Below, in pieces: positions 1-5,175 of a stretch of 6,372 nucleotides of DNA. Origin of the DNA: Parcubacteria group bacterium RIFCSPHIGHO2_01_FULL_47_10b (GTDB lineage: Bacteria > Patescibacteriota > Minisyncoccia > 2-01-FULL-47-10); assembly GCA_001824325.1 (NCBI GenBank), contig MHXC01000017.1, positions 1-6,372 of the forward strand, in the 5' to 3' direction. The notes under the pieces were generated by a model. The model was not told the DNA's origin, searched no databases, and saw nothing but the letters and a program-made list of their open reading frames with translations. The position numbers and the translations under genes are program-made. Position 1 is the stretch's first letter. Each line of letters opens with the position of its first letter.

Positions 1-399
1 TACCAATTTGCCACCAGGGTCGGAAATTCCTGGCGTTCCCGCATCGCTTACAAATGTTGCTGACTCGCCCGATGATAAACGTCGAATAACAGCATCGATC
101 TGGGCTTGTGTTGAGTGGTGGTGGAGCGATACGAGATTTTTGTGGATATCGCAATGCGCAAGCAGCCCGCGCGTGACGCGAGTATCTTCGCACAATATAA
201 AATCAACGGATTGAAGTGTCTCGCGAGTCCGCGCCGAAAGATCGCTTAAGTTACCGATGGGAGTGGCAACAACGAAAAGCGTACCGACGCGCCTGTCATG
301 CCGGTCGCTGTCCCGCGCCTTATTTCCCTCGGTCTCTGAAGAGTCGGAACCGTTTCGATGTATTGGATGATTTGTTTTCATAATTTGCTCGGAATTCAT
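1..399 (-). CDS. rsmI: RsmI, 16S rRNA (cytidine-1402-2'-O)-methyltransferase, N-terminal part (runs off left edge)
   Basis: SAM-dependent methyltransferase of the tetrapyrrole-methylase fold; the family adds the 2'-O-methyl group to C1402 in the decoding centre of 16S rRNA. The 133 visible residues carry the family signatures in order: TLFVVATPIGNLSDL (residues 40-54, SAM-binding N-terminus), ILCEDTRVT (68-76), then SDAGTPGISDPG near the window edge. The rest of the gene lies outside the window. The family usually begins within a few residues of the TPIGN motif, but no ATG, GTG or TTG exists in frame between position 378 and that motif. Translation must therefore start at ATG 399 or ATG 381, giving a charged extension of about 33-39 residues. 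ATG 399 has an AGGA about 11 nt upstream; ATG 381 has only a weak GAG. Both starts lie inside the 3' end of the permease gene, in another frame, which suggests translational coupling. Family identity is secure; the exact start is not. Confidence 0.93.
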   Translation of the reverse strand, partial: MNSEQIMKTNHPIHRNGSDSSETEGNKARDSDRHDRRVGTLFVVATPIGNLSDLSARTRETLQSVDFILCEDTRVTRGLLAHCDIHKNLVSLHHHSTQAQIDAVIRRLSSGESATFVSDAGTPGISDPGGKLV

Positions 400-1402
400 A
401 CCCTGCGTTATCCTGCAACATCTGCATGGCGAATGCTGCCAGGGGGACGGCCAACAACATGCCAACGATTCCGGCTAGTTTCGCGCCCACCAACAATGAG
501 ACAATGACAAGGAGGGGGTCGAGTCCGACTGCTTTGCGCATCACCAAAGGCGCCAAAAGATTATTTTCGATCTGCTGGACGATCACATAGAGGATGATGG
601 CCAAAAGACCCGTGAACGTGCTCGCGGTGAAACCAATGATAACTGCGGGGATGGCGGAGAGGGGCGGGCCGACATAGGGGATGAGTTCGAGAAGCGCGGC
701 GATCAGGGCTAATACAACAGGGAATGGAACGCCAATGATTAATAAACCGATATACGTAAGTACGCCGACGATGAGTGCCAAGGTAAACTGTCCTTTGACC
801 CAGGCTGCAAAAGTCCGCTGTGCTTGTTCGACCGCATGAAATAGTTTTTTGTGGTGTTGTTTCGGAACAGTGAGTCGCAGAATCTTTTTGATGCCCTCGT
901 CTTCAACGCTCAAATAAAATGCGATGACAAACATCAAGAGTACCGAGAATACGCCGCCAAAGACGCTCAAAGTTCCCGCAAAGAAATTAGAGAAAAATGA
1001 TCCGATCTTAGGGCCTAGTTCCGGAATCGACGATTGGAAATTGCGCAACGCCTCGGCGATTGTTTGGCTATTTTCTGTAATAAACGGGCTATTGGCGATG
1101 AACCCCGGTAACAACTGGATGAGATCGGTGAATTGTCCAACAAGCGGTGGTACAATAATCCACAAAGCGAATGCCAACAACAATATAAAACCGATATATA
1201 TGATGAGCGCCCCAATAACTCGGGGAATTCTCCGACGAATGTGCAAATACCCGACTGCGGGCGATACTGCAGAGGCAATAATAATCGCGAATAGGACGAT
1301 CGCAATAATATCGCGAATCATCCACAAAATCGCCACTGCACCGAGCGTCAGAACTACTTTGAGAACGGCTCGAACTGGAATGTCGAGGGAATGGGTTGTC
1401 AT
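320..1402 (-). CDS. AI-2E family transporter (PerM/YdiK-like permease)
   Basis: Polytopic inner-membrane protein of the AI-2E transporter family (PF01594), 360 aa, the usual length. Family members have been linked to autoinducer-2 export, Na+/H+ antiport and other fluxes, so the substrate here is unknown. Hydrophobic segments lie near residues 11-50 and 63-84. A soluble stretch follows (about 86-140), then a membrane segment ending in FYLSVEDEG, and a C-terminal membrane block. That block contains two family hallmarks: ALLELIPYVGPPLSAIP, and VGLDPLLVIVSLLVGAKLAGIVG up to LLAVPLAA. The last ~30 residues are hydrophilic and not family-like, and most of them overlap the start of rsmI in another frame. 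The gene begins 30 bp after the M16 peptidase stop. No Shine-Dalgarno is visible before the ATG, and a small hairpin lies in the gap. Stop is TAA. Family sure; substrate not assignable. Confidence 0.93.
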   Translation of the reverse strand: MTTHSLDIPVRAVLKVVLTLGAVAILWMIRDIIAIVLFAIIIASAVSPAVGYLHIRRRIPRVIGALIIYIGFILLLAFALWIIVPPLVGQFTDLIQLLPGFIANSPFITENSQTIAEALRNFQSSIPELGPKIGSFFSNFFAGTLSVFGGVFSVLLMFVIAFYLSVEDEGIKKILRLTVPKQHHKKLFHAVEQAQRTFAAWVKGQFTLALIVGVLTYIGLLIIGVPFPVVLALIAALLELIPYVGPPLSAIPAVIIGFTASTFTGLLAIILYVIVQQIENNLLAPLVMRKAVGLDPLLVIVSLLVGAKLAGIVGMLLAVPLAAFAMQMLQDNAGYEFRANYENKSSNTSKRFRLFRDRGK

Positions 1403-1410
1403 ACCATAGT

Positions 1411-1425
1411 GGTGCAGCGAGCACC
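1411..1425 (-). other. Small GC-rich hairpin in the peptidase-permease gap
   Basis: A perfect 5-bp inverted repeat, GGTGC and GCACC separated by 5 nt, lies between the peptidase stop and the permease ATG, ending 8 nt before the ATG. No T-run follows on either strand, so it is not a classic intrinsic terminator. If transcribed it would sit in the ribosome footprint before the permease start. It may be chance. Confidence 0.3.
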
Positions 1426-1432
1426 TGAGATA

Positions 1433-2719
1433 TTAACGGAAATGCTTCTCTAGTATTGTAGCAAACATTTCGCGATTCTGAAATGGCCCGATGATCGCAA
1501 GGTTTAGCGCCCGCTTATTGAATACATCTTGCGCGACACGCTTGATGTCTTGTGGAGTAACTGCATCGATGCGCTTAATAATCTCGCCGACAGGAGTGAT
1601 CTCGTTGCGAAGCAGTTCCTGCACGCCGCCCCATGTAGCCCGTTCCTCTGAAGATTCTAATCCTAAGAGCATACCACCCTTTATCATTTCCTTTGCCTTT
1701 GTAAGTTCTGCGATATCGACGGGCGTATCAGCTATCTTTACATATTCTTGAAGCGTGGTTGTGATTGCTGCGTCGGCCTTATCTGTTTGCACGCCGGCGA
1801 AAGTGGCGAGATTGCCGGTATCGGTGGCATTGTCCGCGCGGGTTCCGACGTAATATGCTAGGCCGCGACGCTCACGAATCTCGATAAACAACCGCGAGCT
1901 CATGCCGCCGCCGAGAATCACGGCGAGCAGTTGCAGCGCGTAGCGGTCTTTGTGGAACATGTCGTAGCCACGAACTCCAAGAGCAAAGTGCGCCTGGTCA
2001 GTTTTTTTGTGGTGTATGAGCACATTTGGCATTGATTGGGAGACGTGAATGGTTGGCTGTGGAGCAATGGCGCCAGTTGGAGCGTCTTTGAAGTACGACG
2101 TGACTATCTCTGCTACTTTGGGCGTTTTAAAATTTCCGGCGATTGCAACCACCGTGCCTTGGGCCTGATATCGCTGCTGCACGAAGTTAGTGAACGTGTC
2201 GCGCGTAAACGACTTTACGGTTTCTGGTGAACCAATGACTGGTCGGCCTGCTTGATCACCAGGATACAAGACAGCTTCCCACACGTTGTATATATGGCTG
2301 CGCGGGTCGTCGCGATACATGTTGATTTCCTGCAGAATCACGCCTTTTTCACGCTCGATTTCCTCGGGATCAAATTTCGAATGCAGCAACATGTCGCTCA
2401 CGAGATCGATTGCCAATTCGGTGTGGGGGCGGGTGACTTTGAAATAGTAGCCGGTATACTCTTCTGATGTCCATGCATTAAACTCCCCGCCCACCTCTTC
2501 GATTTCGCGCGAGATATCAAGCGTTGTCGGACGTTTCTGTGTCCCCTTAAAAAACATATGTTCAAGAAAATGGGCAATGCCGTTATTACGCTCATTCTCA
2601 AAACGGCTGCCGGCGCGGATGTACACCATGACAGTTACGGCTTCGGTGCCGGTCATGGGGAGGGTGATGAGGCGGATTCCGTTGGGGAGAGTGGATTTTT
2701 CGTGCGGGATTGTTGTCAT
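1433..2719 (-). CDS. M16 family zinc metallopeptidase (processing-peptidase-like)
   Basis: Peptidase of the M16 (insulinase/pitrilysin) family, 428 aa, the normal size of a bacterial single-unit M16B protein related to B. subtilis YmxG and mitochondrial processing peptidase. The inverted zinc motif HFLEH is at residues 50-54, and the third zinc ligand E131 (in VILQEI) lies exactly 76 residues after the second histidine, matching the family pattern HxxEH-x76-E. GGEFNAWTSEEYTGYYF (about 77-93) is also typical. The C-terminal half-domain carries LGGGMSSRLFIEIRERRGLAYYV, the usual M16 signature of that half. The active site is therefore intact. No signal peptide is seen, so it probably acts in the cytoplasm. 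The start is the only sensible ATG, with no Shine-Dalgarno; a -10 box ends 7 nt before it. It follows the YkuK-like gene by 36 bp. Stop is TAA. Substrate unknown. Confidence 0.95.
   Translation of the reverse strand: MTTIPHEKSTLPNGIRLITLPMTGTEAVTVMVYIRAGSRFENERNNGIAHFLEHMFFKGTQKRPTTLDISREIEEVGGEFNAWTSEEYTGYYFKVTRPHTELAIDLVSDMLLHSKFDPEEIEREKGVILQEINMYRDDPRSHIYNVWEAVLYPGDQAGRPVIGSPETVKSFTRDTFTNFVQQRYQAQGTVVAIAGNFKTPKVAEIVTSYFKDAPTGAIAPQPTIHVSQSMPNVLIHHKKTDQAHFALGVRGYDMFHKDRYALQLLAVILGGGMSSRLFIEIRERRGLAYYVGTRADNATDTGNLATFAGVQTDKADAAITTTLQEYVKIADTPVDIAELTKAKEMIKGGMLLGLESSEERATWGGVQELLRNEITPVGEIIKRIDAVTPQDIKRVAQDVFNKRALNLAIIGPFQNREMFATILEKHFR
1455..1482 (-). promoter_or_regulatory. Candidate internal promoter for the permease and rsmI
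   Basis: Inside the 3' end of the peptidase gene, the minus strand reads TTCAGA (1482-1477, 4/6 to the -35 consensus), a 16-bp spacer, then TGC followed directly by TACAAT (1460-1455, 5/6 to the -10 consensus with an extended TGn). The predicted transcript would start near 1448 and leave about 46 nt before the permease ATG, including the 1411-1425 hairpin. The TGC-TACAAT box resembles the better-placed candidates at 2727 and 5063. Because it lies in coding sequence, chance occurrence is a real possibility. Confidence 0.35.
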
Positions 2720-2726
2720 TTGTATT

Positions 2727-2754
2727 AGTGTAGCATTACTTCGTGTTGACGCAA
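2727..2754 (-). promoter_or_regulatory. Candidate leaderless promoter for the M16 peptidase
   Basis: In the 36-bp gap after the YkuK-like gene, the minus strand reads TTGCGT (2754-2749), a 16-bp spacer, then TGC joined to TACACT (2732-2727), an extended -10 box. Seven bases separate the -10 box from the ATG, so a normal initiation distance places the first transcribed base at or next to the A of the start codon. The -35 match is weak (3/6), but placement in a non-coding gap and similarity to the antitoxin promoter support it. Confidence 0.5.
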
Positions 2755-2755
2755 A

Positions 2756-3256
2756 TTACGTATACCTATCCGCAATTTTACTTGCGCCGAATGATTCCGG
2801 TTTGATTTTTGCTTGGTAGCCGTTGCCCTGGATCATGCCAATCACCTCTTTAATAAGTTCGCGAGTTTTGCCGACCTGGCCGATATCGACGTGGATCTCG
2901 AGTTCCGGCTTACTGGTCAGTTTATAAATAGTCGCCATCCGGCGCTCGAATTGCTTAAATAGTACATTTGCGACTTGAATTGACAAGAGCGCTTCTTGAT
3001 AAATGCGCGGGCGGAGCTGGGTGATTTTTGGCGCCTTGAGCCGTTGCCAATAATAGCGGCCGCCATTTCCGACGCGATGCACGATAATAGCGATAACAAA
3101 CTCGGTGTCTGTATGGTTTTGAGAATCCGTGCCGATGATAATGCGGTATTTATAACGCGTGTCTTCTGAAATAAAAAGCGCCACGTCGTTGATTATTTGC
3201 GCGGCAGTGAGCTTTCCTTTGCTCGGCGATATGAATATGTTTGTTGGGGTCAGCAT
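2756..3256 (-). CDS. ykuK: YkuK/DUF458 family RNase H-like protein
   Basis: Member of the DUF458/YkuK family (PF04308), predicted to have the ribonuclease H-like fold; its reaction and substrate are not established. The 166 aa cover the whole family length: FISPSKGKLT near the start (8-17), IIGTDSQ (40-46), IAIIVHRVGNGGRYYW (55-70), IYQEALLS (85-92), HVDIGQVGKTRELIKEVIGM (122-141) and IKPESFGASKIADRYT at the C-terminus. Acidic residues D44, E88, D124 and D163 are spaced as expected for an RNase H-type metal site. I infer this from the pattern; it has not been shown for this protein. The gene starts 7 bp after the yvcK stop without a Shine-Dalgarno, so it is almost certainly co-transcribed with yvcK. 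Stop is TAA. Family confident; function open. Confidence 0.9.
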   Translation of the reverse strand: MLTPTNIFISPSKGKLTAAQIINDVALFISEDTRYKYRIIIGTDSQNHTDTEFVIAIIVHRVGNGGRYYWQRLKAPKITQLRPRIYQEALLSIQVANVLFKQFERRMATIYKLTSKPELEIHVDIGQVGKTRELIKEVIGMIQGNGYQAKIKPESFGASKIADRYT

Positions 3257-3263
3257 ATGGTTG

Positions 3264-4217
3264 TTAGCAAGAGAGGTTCATTATTGCTGCGGCGAGTTTT
3301 GCAGGGTTGTGGCGGATCAGCTGTTCATTTTTGATGAGATCGCACGGGAGGGCGTGTATGTGTTTTGGAATCGAGCCTACGTCATTTTCGACGAGCCACG
3401 ATCGCTTTGTCTCATAGTAGGTAAGGCGTTCCTTATGCGGCGCTGTTTTATTAACGATGACATAATTGAGCCGTTGGGCGCCAAGGTATCGCTCTACCGT
3501 TGCGACAAAATGAGAAAGTGAAAAGTGGTTTGTCTCGCCCCATTTCGTCATAATGTTACTGATATAAATGACCGTTGCTTTCGAAGCACAGATTGCCTCG
3601 GAAATGCCCTCAACTAAAAGGTTGGGGACAATGCTCGTAAATAAATCTCCAGGGCCGATGACAATTGTGCCTGCGTGTGCTATTGCCTCGAGTGCGTCAG
3701 GATTTGCGTGAGCTAGTGGCTCAAGAAAGACTTTGTCAATTTTAAGTTCGCCATCGTGCTTCGGGATATCAATATTTGTTTCCCCGGTAATTTTTTGTCC
3801 ATTTTCCAAGAGAGCGCAGAGACGGATGTTGTCGAGCGTTACGGGCACGACTTTTCCATTGATTCGTAATACCTGACTGGCTACCCGGAGCGCCTCGTTG
3901 AAGTCGCCAGTCATGCGTTCGAGAGCAGTTAAAAACAGGTTGCCAAAGCTATGGCCACCGATAGCGCAACTGTCCTCAAAACGGTATTCAAACAATTCAC
4001 GTACGAGTTTTTCGCTGCGCGCCAGCGCCACAAGGGAGCGACGAATATCGCCAGGCGGCAATGTACCGAATTCGTCCCTGATTTTGCCAGTTGAACCGCC
4101 ATCATCAGCCATCGAGACCACGGCCGTGAGATCAACAGGGTATGTTTTTAGCCCCTGGAGTACGTTAAACGTCCCCGTACCGCCACCGATAGTGACGATG
4201 TGCGGTTTTTTTGACAT
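3264..4217 (-). CDS. yvcK: YvcK family protein (gluconeogenesis factor, UDP-GlcNAc-binding, CofD-like fold)
   Basis: Cytoplasmic protein of the YvcK/CofD-like family. In B. subtilis YvcK is needed for normal growth and shape on gluconeogenic carbon sources and binds UDP-GlcNAc. With the start at 4217 it has 317 aa, the usual length, and the Rossmann-type motif comes at once: IVTIGGGTGTF (7-17), then VVSMADDGGSTGKIRDEFG (33-51) and LPPGDIRRSL (53-62). Further on come GHSFGNLFLTAL, TLDNIRLCALLENGQKITGE, IVIGPGDLFTSIVPNLLVEG and YISNIMTKWGET, all family hallmarks. An alternative in-frame ATG at 4253 would add 12 residues (MKRVATNNGNGT). The frame stays open further upstream, but only by reading into the tRNA gene, so that extension is spurious. 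Neither ATG has a good Shine-Dalgarno. The gene lies about 100 bp downstream of tRNA-Trp and may share its transcript. Stop is TAA. Confidence 0.94.
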   Translation of the reverse strand: MSKKPHIVTIGGGTGTFNVLQGLKTYPVDLTAVVSMADDGGSTGKIRDEFGTLPPGDIRRSLVALARSEKLVRELFEYRFEDSCAIGGHSFGNLFLTALERMTGDFNEALRVASQVLRINGKVVPVTLDNIRLCALLENGQKITGETNIDIPKHDGELKIDKVFLEPLAHANPDALEAIAHAGTIVIGPGDLFTSIVPNLLVEGISEAICASKATVIYISNIMTKWGETNHFSLSHFVATVERYLGAQRLNYVIVNKTAPHKERLTYYETKRSWLVENDVGSIPKHIHALPCDLIKNEQLIRHNPAKLAAAIMNLSC

Positions 4218-4287
4218 CGTTCCATTGCCATTGTTTGTTGCTACTCGTTTCATAAAAGTAATCGCCAGCGCTAGATGCCCGGGCGAG

Positions 4288-4312
4288 AAAAAGTGGGATT
4301 CACCACACCACT
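4288..4312 (-). terminator. Possible weak intrinsic terminator after tRNA-Trp
   Basis: Directly after the tRNA 3' end, the minus strand can pair AGTGG (4312-4308) with CCACT (4296-4292), or a shorter GTGG/CCAC within it, followed by five T residues (4292-4288). The stem is only 4-5 bp, so termination would be partial at best. It could end the tRNA transcript or attenuate read-through into yvcK. Confidence 0.3.
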
Positions 4313-4313
4313 C

Positions 4314-4387
4314 CGGGGGTGACAGGGTTCGAACCTGTAACACGAGGTTTTGGAGACCTCTGCTCTGCCAATTGGAGCTACACCCCC
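4314..4387 (-). tRNA. trpT: tRNA-Trp (anticodon CCA)
   Basis: A complete 74-nt cloverleaf: acceptor GGGGGTG/CACCCCC (7 bp), D stem GCTC/GAGC, anticodon stem GAGGT/ACCTC with loop CTCCAAA giving anticodon CCA, variable region GTGTT, T stem ACAGG/CCTGT with loop TTCGAAC, and discriminator G. All stems pair perfectly. The genomic sequence after the discriminator is GAG, so the 3' CCA end is not encoded and must be added by CCA nucleotidyltransferase. With a CCA anticodon it reads UGG; nothing here suggests UGA recoding. The gene has its own promoter 12 nt or so upstream and lies between the toxin gene and yvcK. Confidence 0.97.
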
Positions 4388-4405
4388 CGACAGTAGTTCA
4401 GTTCA

Positions 4406-4433
4406 AGTATAGCGCGGTACATGGTTTTATCAA
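4406..4433 (-). promoter_or_regulatory. Promoter of tRNA-Trp
   Basis: The minus strand reads TTGATA (4433-4428, 5/6), a 16-bp spacer, then TATACT (4411-4406, 5/6), a strong sigma70-type promoter. Transcription would start near 4399, giving a 5' leader of about 12 nt before the mature tRNA. It lies in the 91-bp gap after the toxin gene. I see no terminator in that gap, so toxin transcripts may also read through. Confidence 0.75.
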
Positions 4434-4478
4434 GGCGTTTGTATGAGGCCACCCTGTTTTTCACATTCACACGAGGCG

Positions 4479-4748
4479 TTACCAATATGTTTGCTCGGAG
4501 CGCATAACGATTGCCGAGATTTTTATGTGCAATATTTTTTGATAGGGAATAAAAATAATTCGAAACCGACCGACGCGTTTTCGATAGCGCCCTTTCCACT
4601 CTTTCCCCTGTAGAGCCTTTACATCTCCAATAAATGGATTGTCGTGCATCCGATCAATGGCGTGGGCGATTATTTGTCGTTGTTTTGGTTGAAGATCATT
4701 GAAATGTCCGATTGCGAGTGGGGACAATATAATAGTCCATTTTGCCAT
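4479..4748 (-). CDS. RelE/ParE superfamily toxin of a type II toxin-antitoxin pair
   Basis: Small basic protein of 89 aa, the size of RelE/ParE toxins. RelE members cleave mRNA at the ribosome and ParE members poison gyrase; the sequence alone does not separate these. Supporting features are the short N-terminal strand AKWTIILSP, a helical stretch (about 16-35), the classic core VKALQGKEWKGRYRKRVGRFRIIF (43-66, the family's 'L.G....yR.RvG.yRiiF' pattern), and the C-terminal IVMRSEQTY (80-88), resembling the family's terminal 'R...Y' segment. The start taken is ATG 4748; a TTG two codons upstream is also in frame but less likely. It begins 17 bp after the antitoxin stop, in standard antitoxin-first order, without a Shine-Dalgarno. 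Stop is TAA. Family confident; target unknown. Confidence 0.87.
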   Translation of the reverse strand: MAKWTIILSPLAIGHFNDLQPKQRQIIAHAIDRMHDNPFIGDVKALQGKEWKGRYRKRVGRFRIIFIPYQKILHIKISAIVMRSEQTYW

Positions 4749-4765
4749 ATGCAAAGAGTCTTAAA

Positions 4766-5056
4766 TTAGAGTCCGATTCGCTGTTTCGCCTGATCCCATA
4801 AAACCCCTTTGCCCTGATTTAACTGTCTCTCTCCCTTGCTAACTATAGCGGCATCTTTCAGGGTTAGCACATCATCTGCATCAACTATTTTTTTAGGTTG
4901 TATGAGAACAGAACTACCGCGGAGTTTTACTTCAACGAAGTCACCTTCCCGCAAGCACAACTGGTTACATATATCGCGGGGAATAACAACTTGTCGCCGT
5001 TTCCCAAGTTTGCTTATCGGGCCCCGTAGGTTATTTTGTGGGTTGCGTGTATTCAT
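4766..5056 (-). CDS. AbrB/MazE-type (SpoVT-AbrB domain) antitoxin
   Basis: Protein of 96 aa with a swapped-hairpin AbrB DNA-binding domain at about residues 13-58. Its core is SKLGKRRQVVIPRDICNQL (15-33) followed by LREGDFVEVKLRGSSVLIQP (35-54), the usual 'k.G.rgqvviPkeir..l.l..GD.v.v' pattern. The C-terminal tail (59-96: a likely helix around LTLKDAAIVSKGERQLNQG, then WDQAKQRIGL) has the length and character of a toxin-binding arm. Its place directly before a RelE/ParE toxin identifies it as the antitoxin and probable autorepressor. The ATG sits 6 nt after a -10 box, so the mRNA is probably leaderless, and a palindromic operator covers the promoter. Stop is TAA. Confidence 0.88.
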   Translation of the reverse strand: MNTRNPQNNLRGPISKLGKRRQVVIPRDICNQLCLREGDFVEVKLRGSSVLIQPKKIVDADDVLTLKDAAIVSKGERQLNQGKGVLWDQAKQRIGL

Positions 5057-5057
5057 A

Positions 5058-5090
5058 CTGTCAGATTAGCAGATTGACAGATATTGTCAA
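5058..5090 (-). promoter_or_regulatory. Leaderless promoter and palindromic operator of the toxin-antitoxin operon
   Basis: On the minus strand: a perfect TTGACA -35 (5090-5085), a 16-bp spacer, and TGC joined to TAATCT (5068-5063) as an extended but imperfect -10; the antitoxin ATG follows after 6 nt. The promoter is covered by symmetry. TTGACA-N5-TGTCAA (5074-5090) is a perfect 6-bp-arm inverted repeat over the -35, and its left half TGACAG (5075-5080) also pairs with CTGTCA (5058-5063), which reaches the -10. TGTCA thus occurs three times in alternating orientation. CAGAT is also repeated three times with an 8-bp period from 5062. This is the expected layout for autorepression by the AbrB-type antitoxin or its complex with the toxin. 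Confidence 0.7.
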
Positions 5091-5130
5091 CAGAGTGTAT
5101 GAGTCCTTGTGCAGGGCGATTTGGGATGAT

Positions 5131-5159
5131 TTGACTACTTTCTGAATCTTTGATATACT
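5131..5159 (+). promoter_or_regulatory. Promoter of the GT2 glycosyltransferase gene
   Basis: Plus strand: TTGACT (5131-5136, 5/6), a 17-bp spacer, TATACT (5154-5159, 5/6) preceded by TGA (extended -10). A start near 5166 leaves only about 10 nt before the ATG at 5176, with no Shine-Dalgarno, so the transcript would be almost leaderless. It is divergent from the toxin-antitoxin promoter; the two -35 boxes lie about 40 bp apart in a 119-bp gap, so binding at the toxin-antitoxin operator could affect both. Confidence 0.78.
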
Positions 5160-5175
5160 TCGCACCACTAACACT

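Noticed and set aside
924..1409. 161-codon plus-strand open frame opposite the permease gene
   Set aside because: It is antisense to a gene with clear family motifs, shows no family resemblance of its own, and has composition expected from mirroring a hydrophobic membrane protein.
4218..4343. N-terminal extension of YvcK up to position 4343
   Set aside because: The added residues would be encoded by the tRNA-Trp gene and the untranslated gap, from a GTG. The family core begins within 10 residues of the ATG at 4217.
4314..4387. tRNA-Trp as an integration site (attB) for the toxin-antitoxin module
   Set aside because: No repeat of the tRNA 3' end is visible elsewhere in the window, no integrase is present, and the toxin-antitoxin pair lies on the 5' side of the tRNA, not the usual 3' side.
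3898..4446. 182-codon plus-strand open frame opposite yvcK and tRNA-Trp
   Set aside because: It spans the complement of a perfect tRNA and a conserved gene; it is a shadow frame.
4378..4599. 73-codon minus-strand frame overlapping the toxin gene and tRNA-Trp
   Set aside because: It is out of frame with the well-supported toxin, runs into the tRNA 5' end and shows no recognisable motif.
4752..4754. TTG as the toxin start (two codons before ATG 4748)
   Set aside because: A standard ATG lies 6 nt downstream and fits the toxin family length; nothing favours the TTG.
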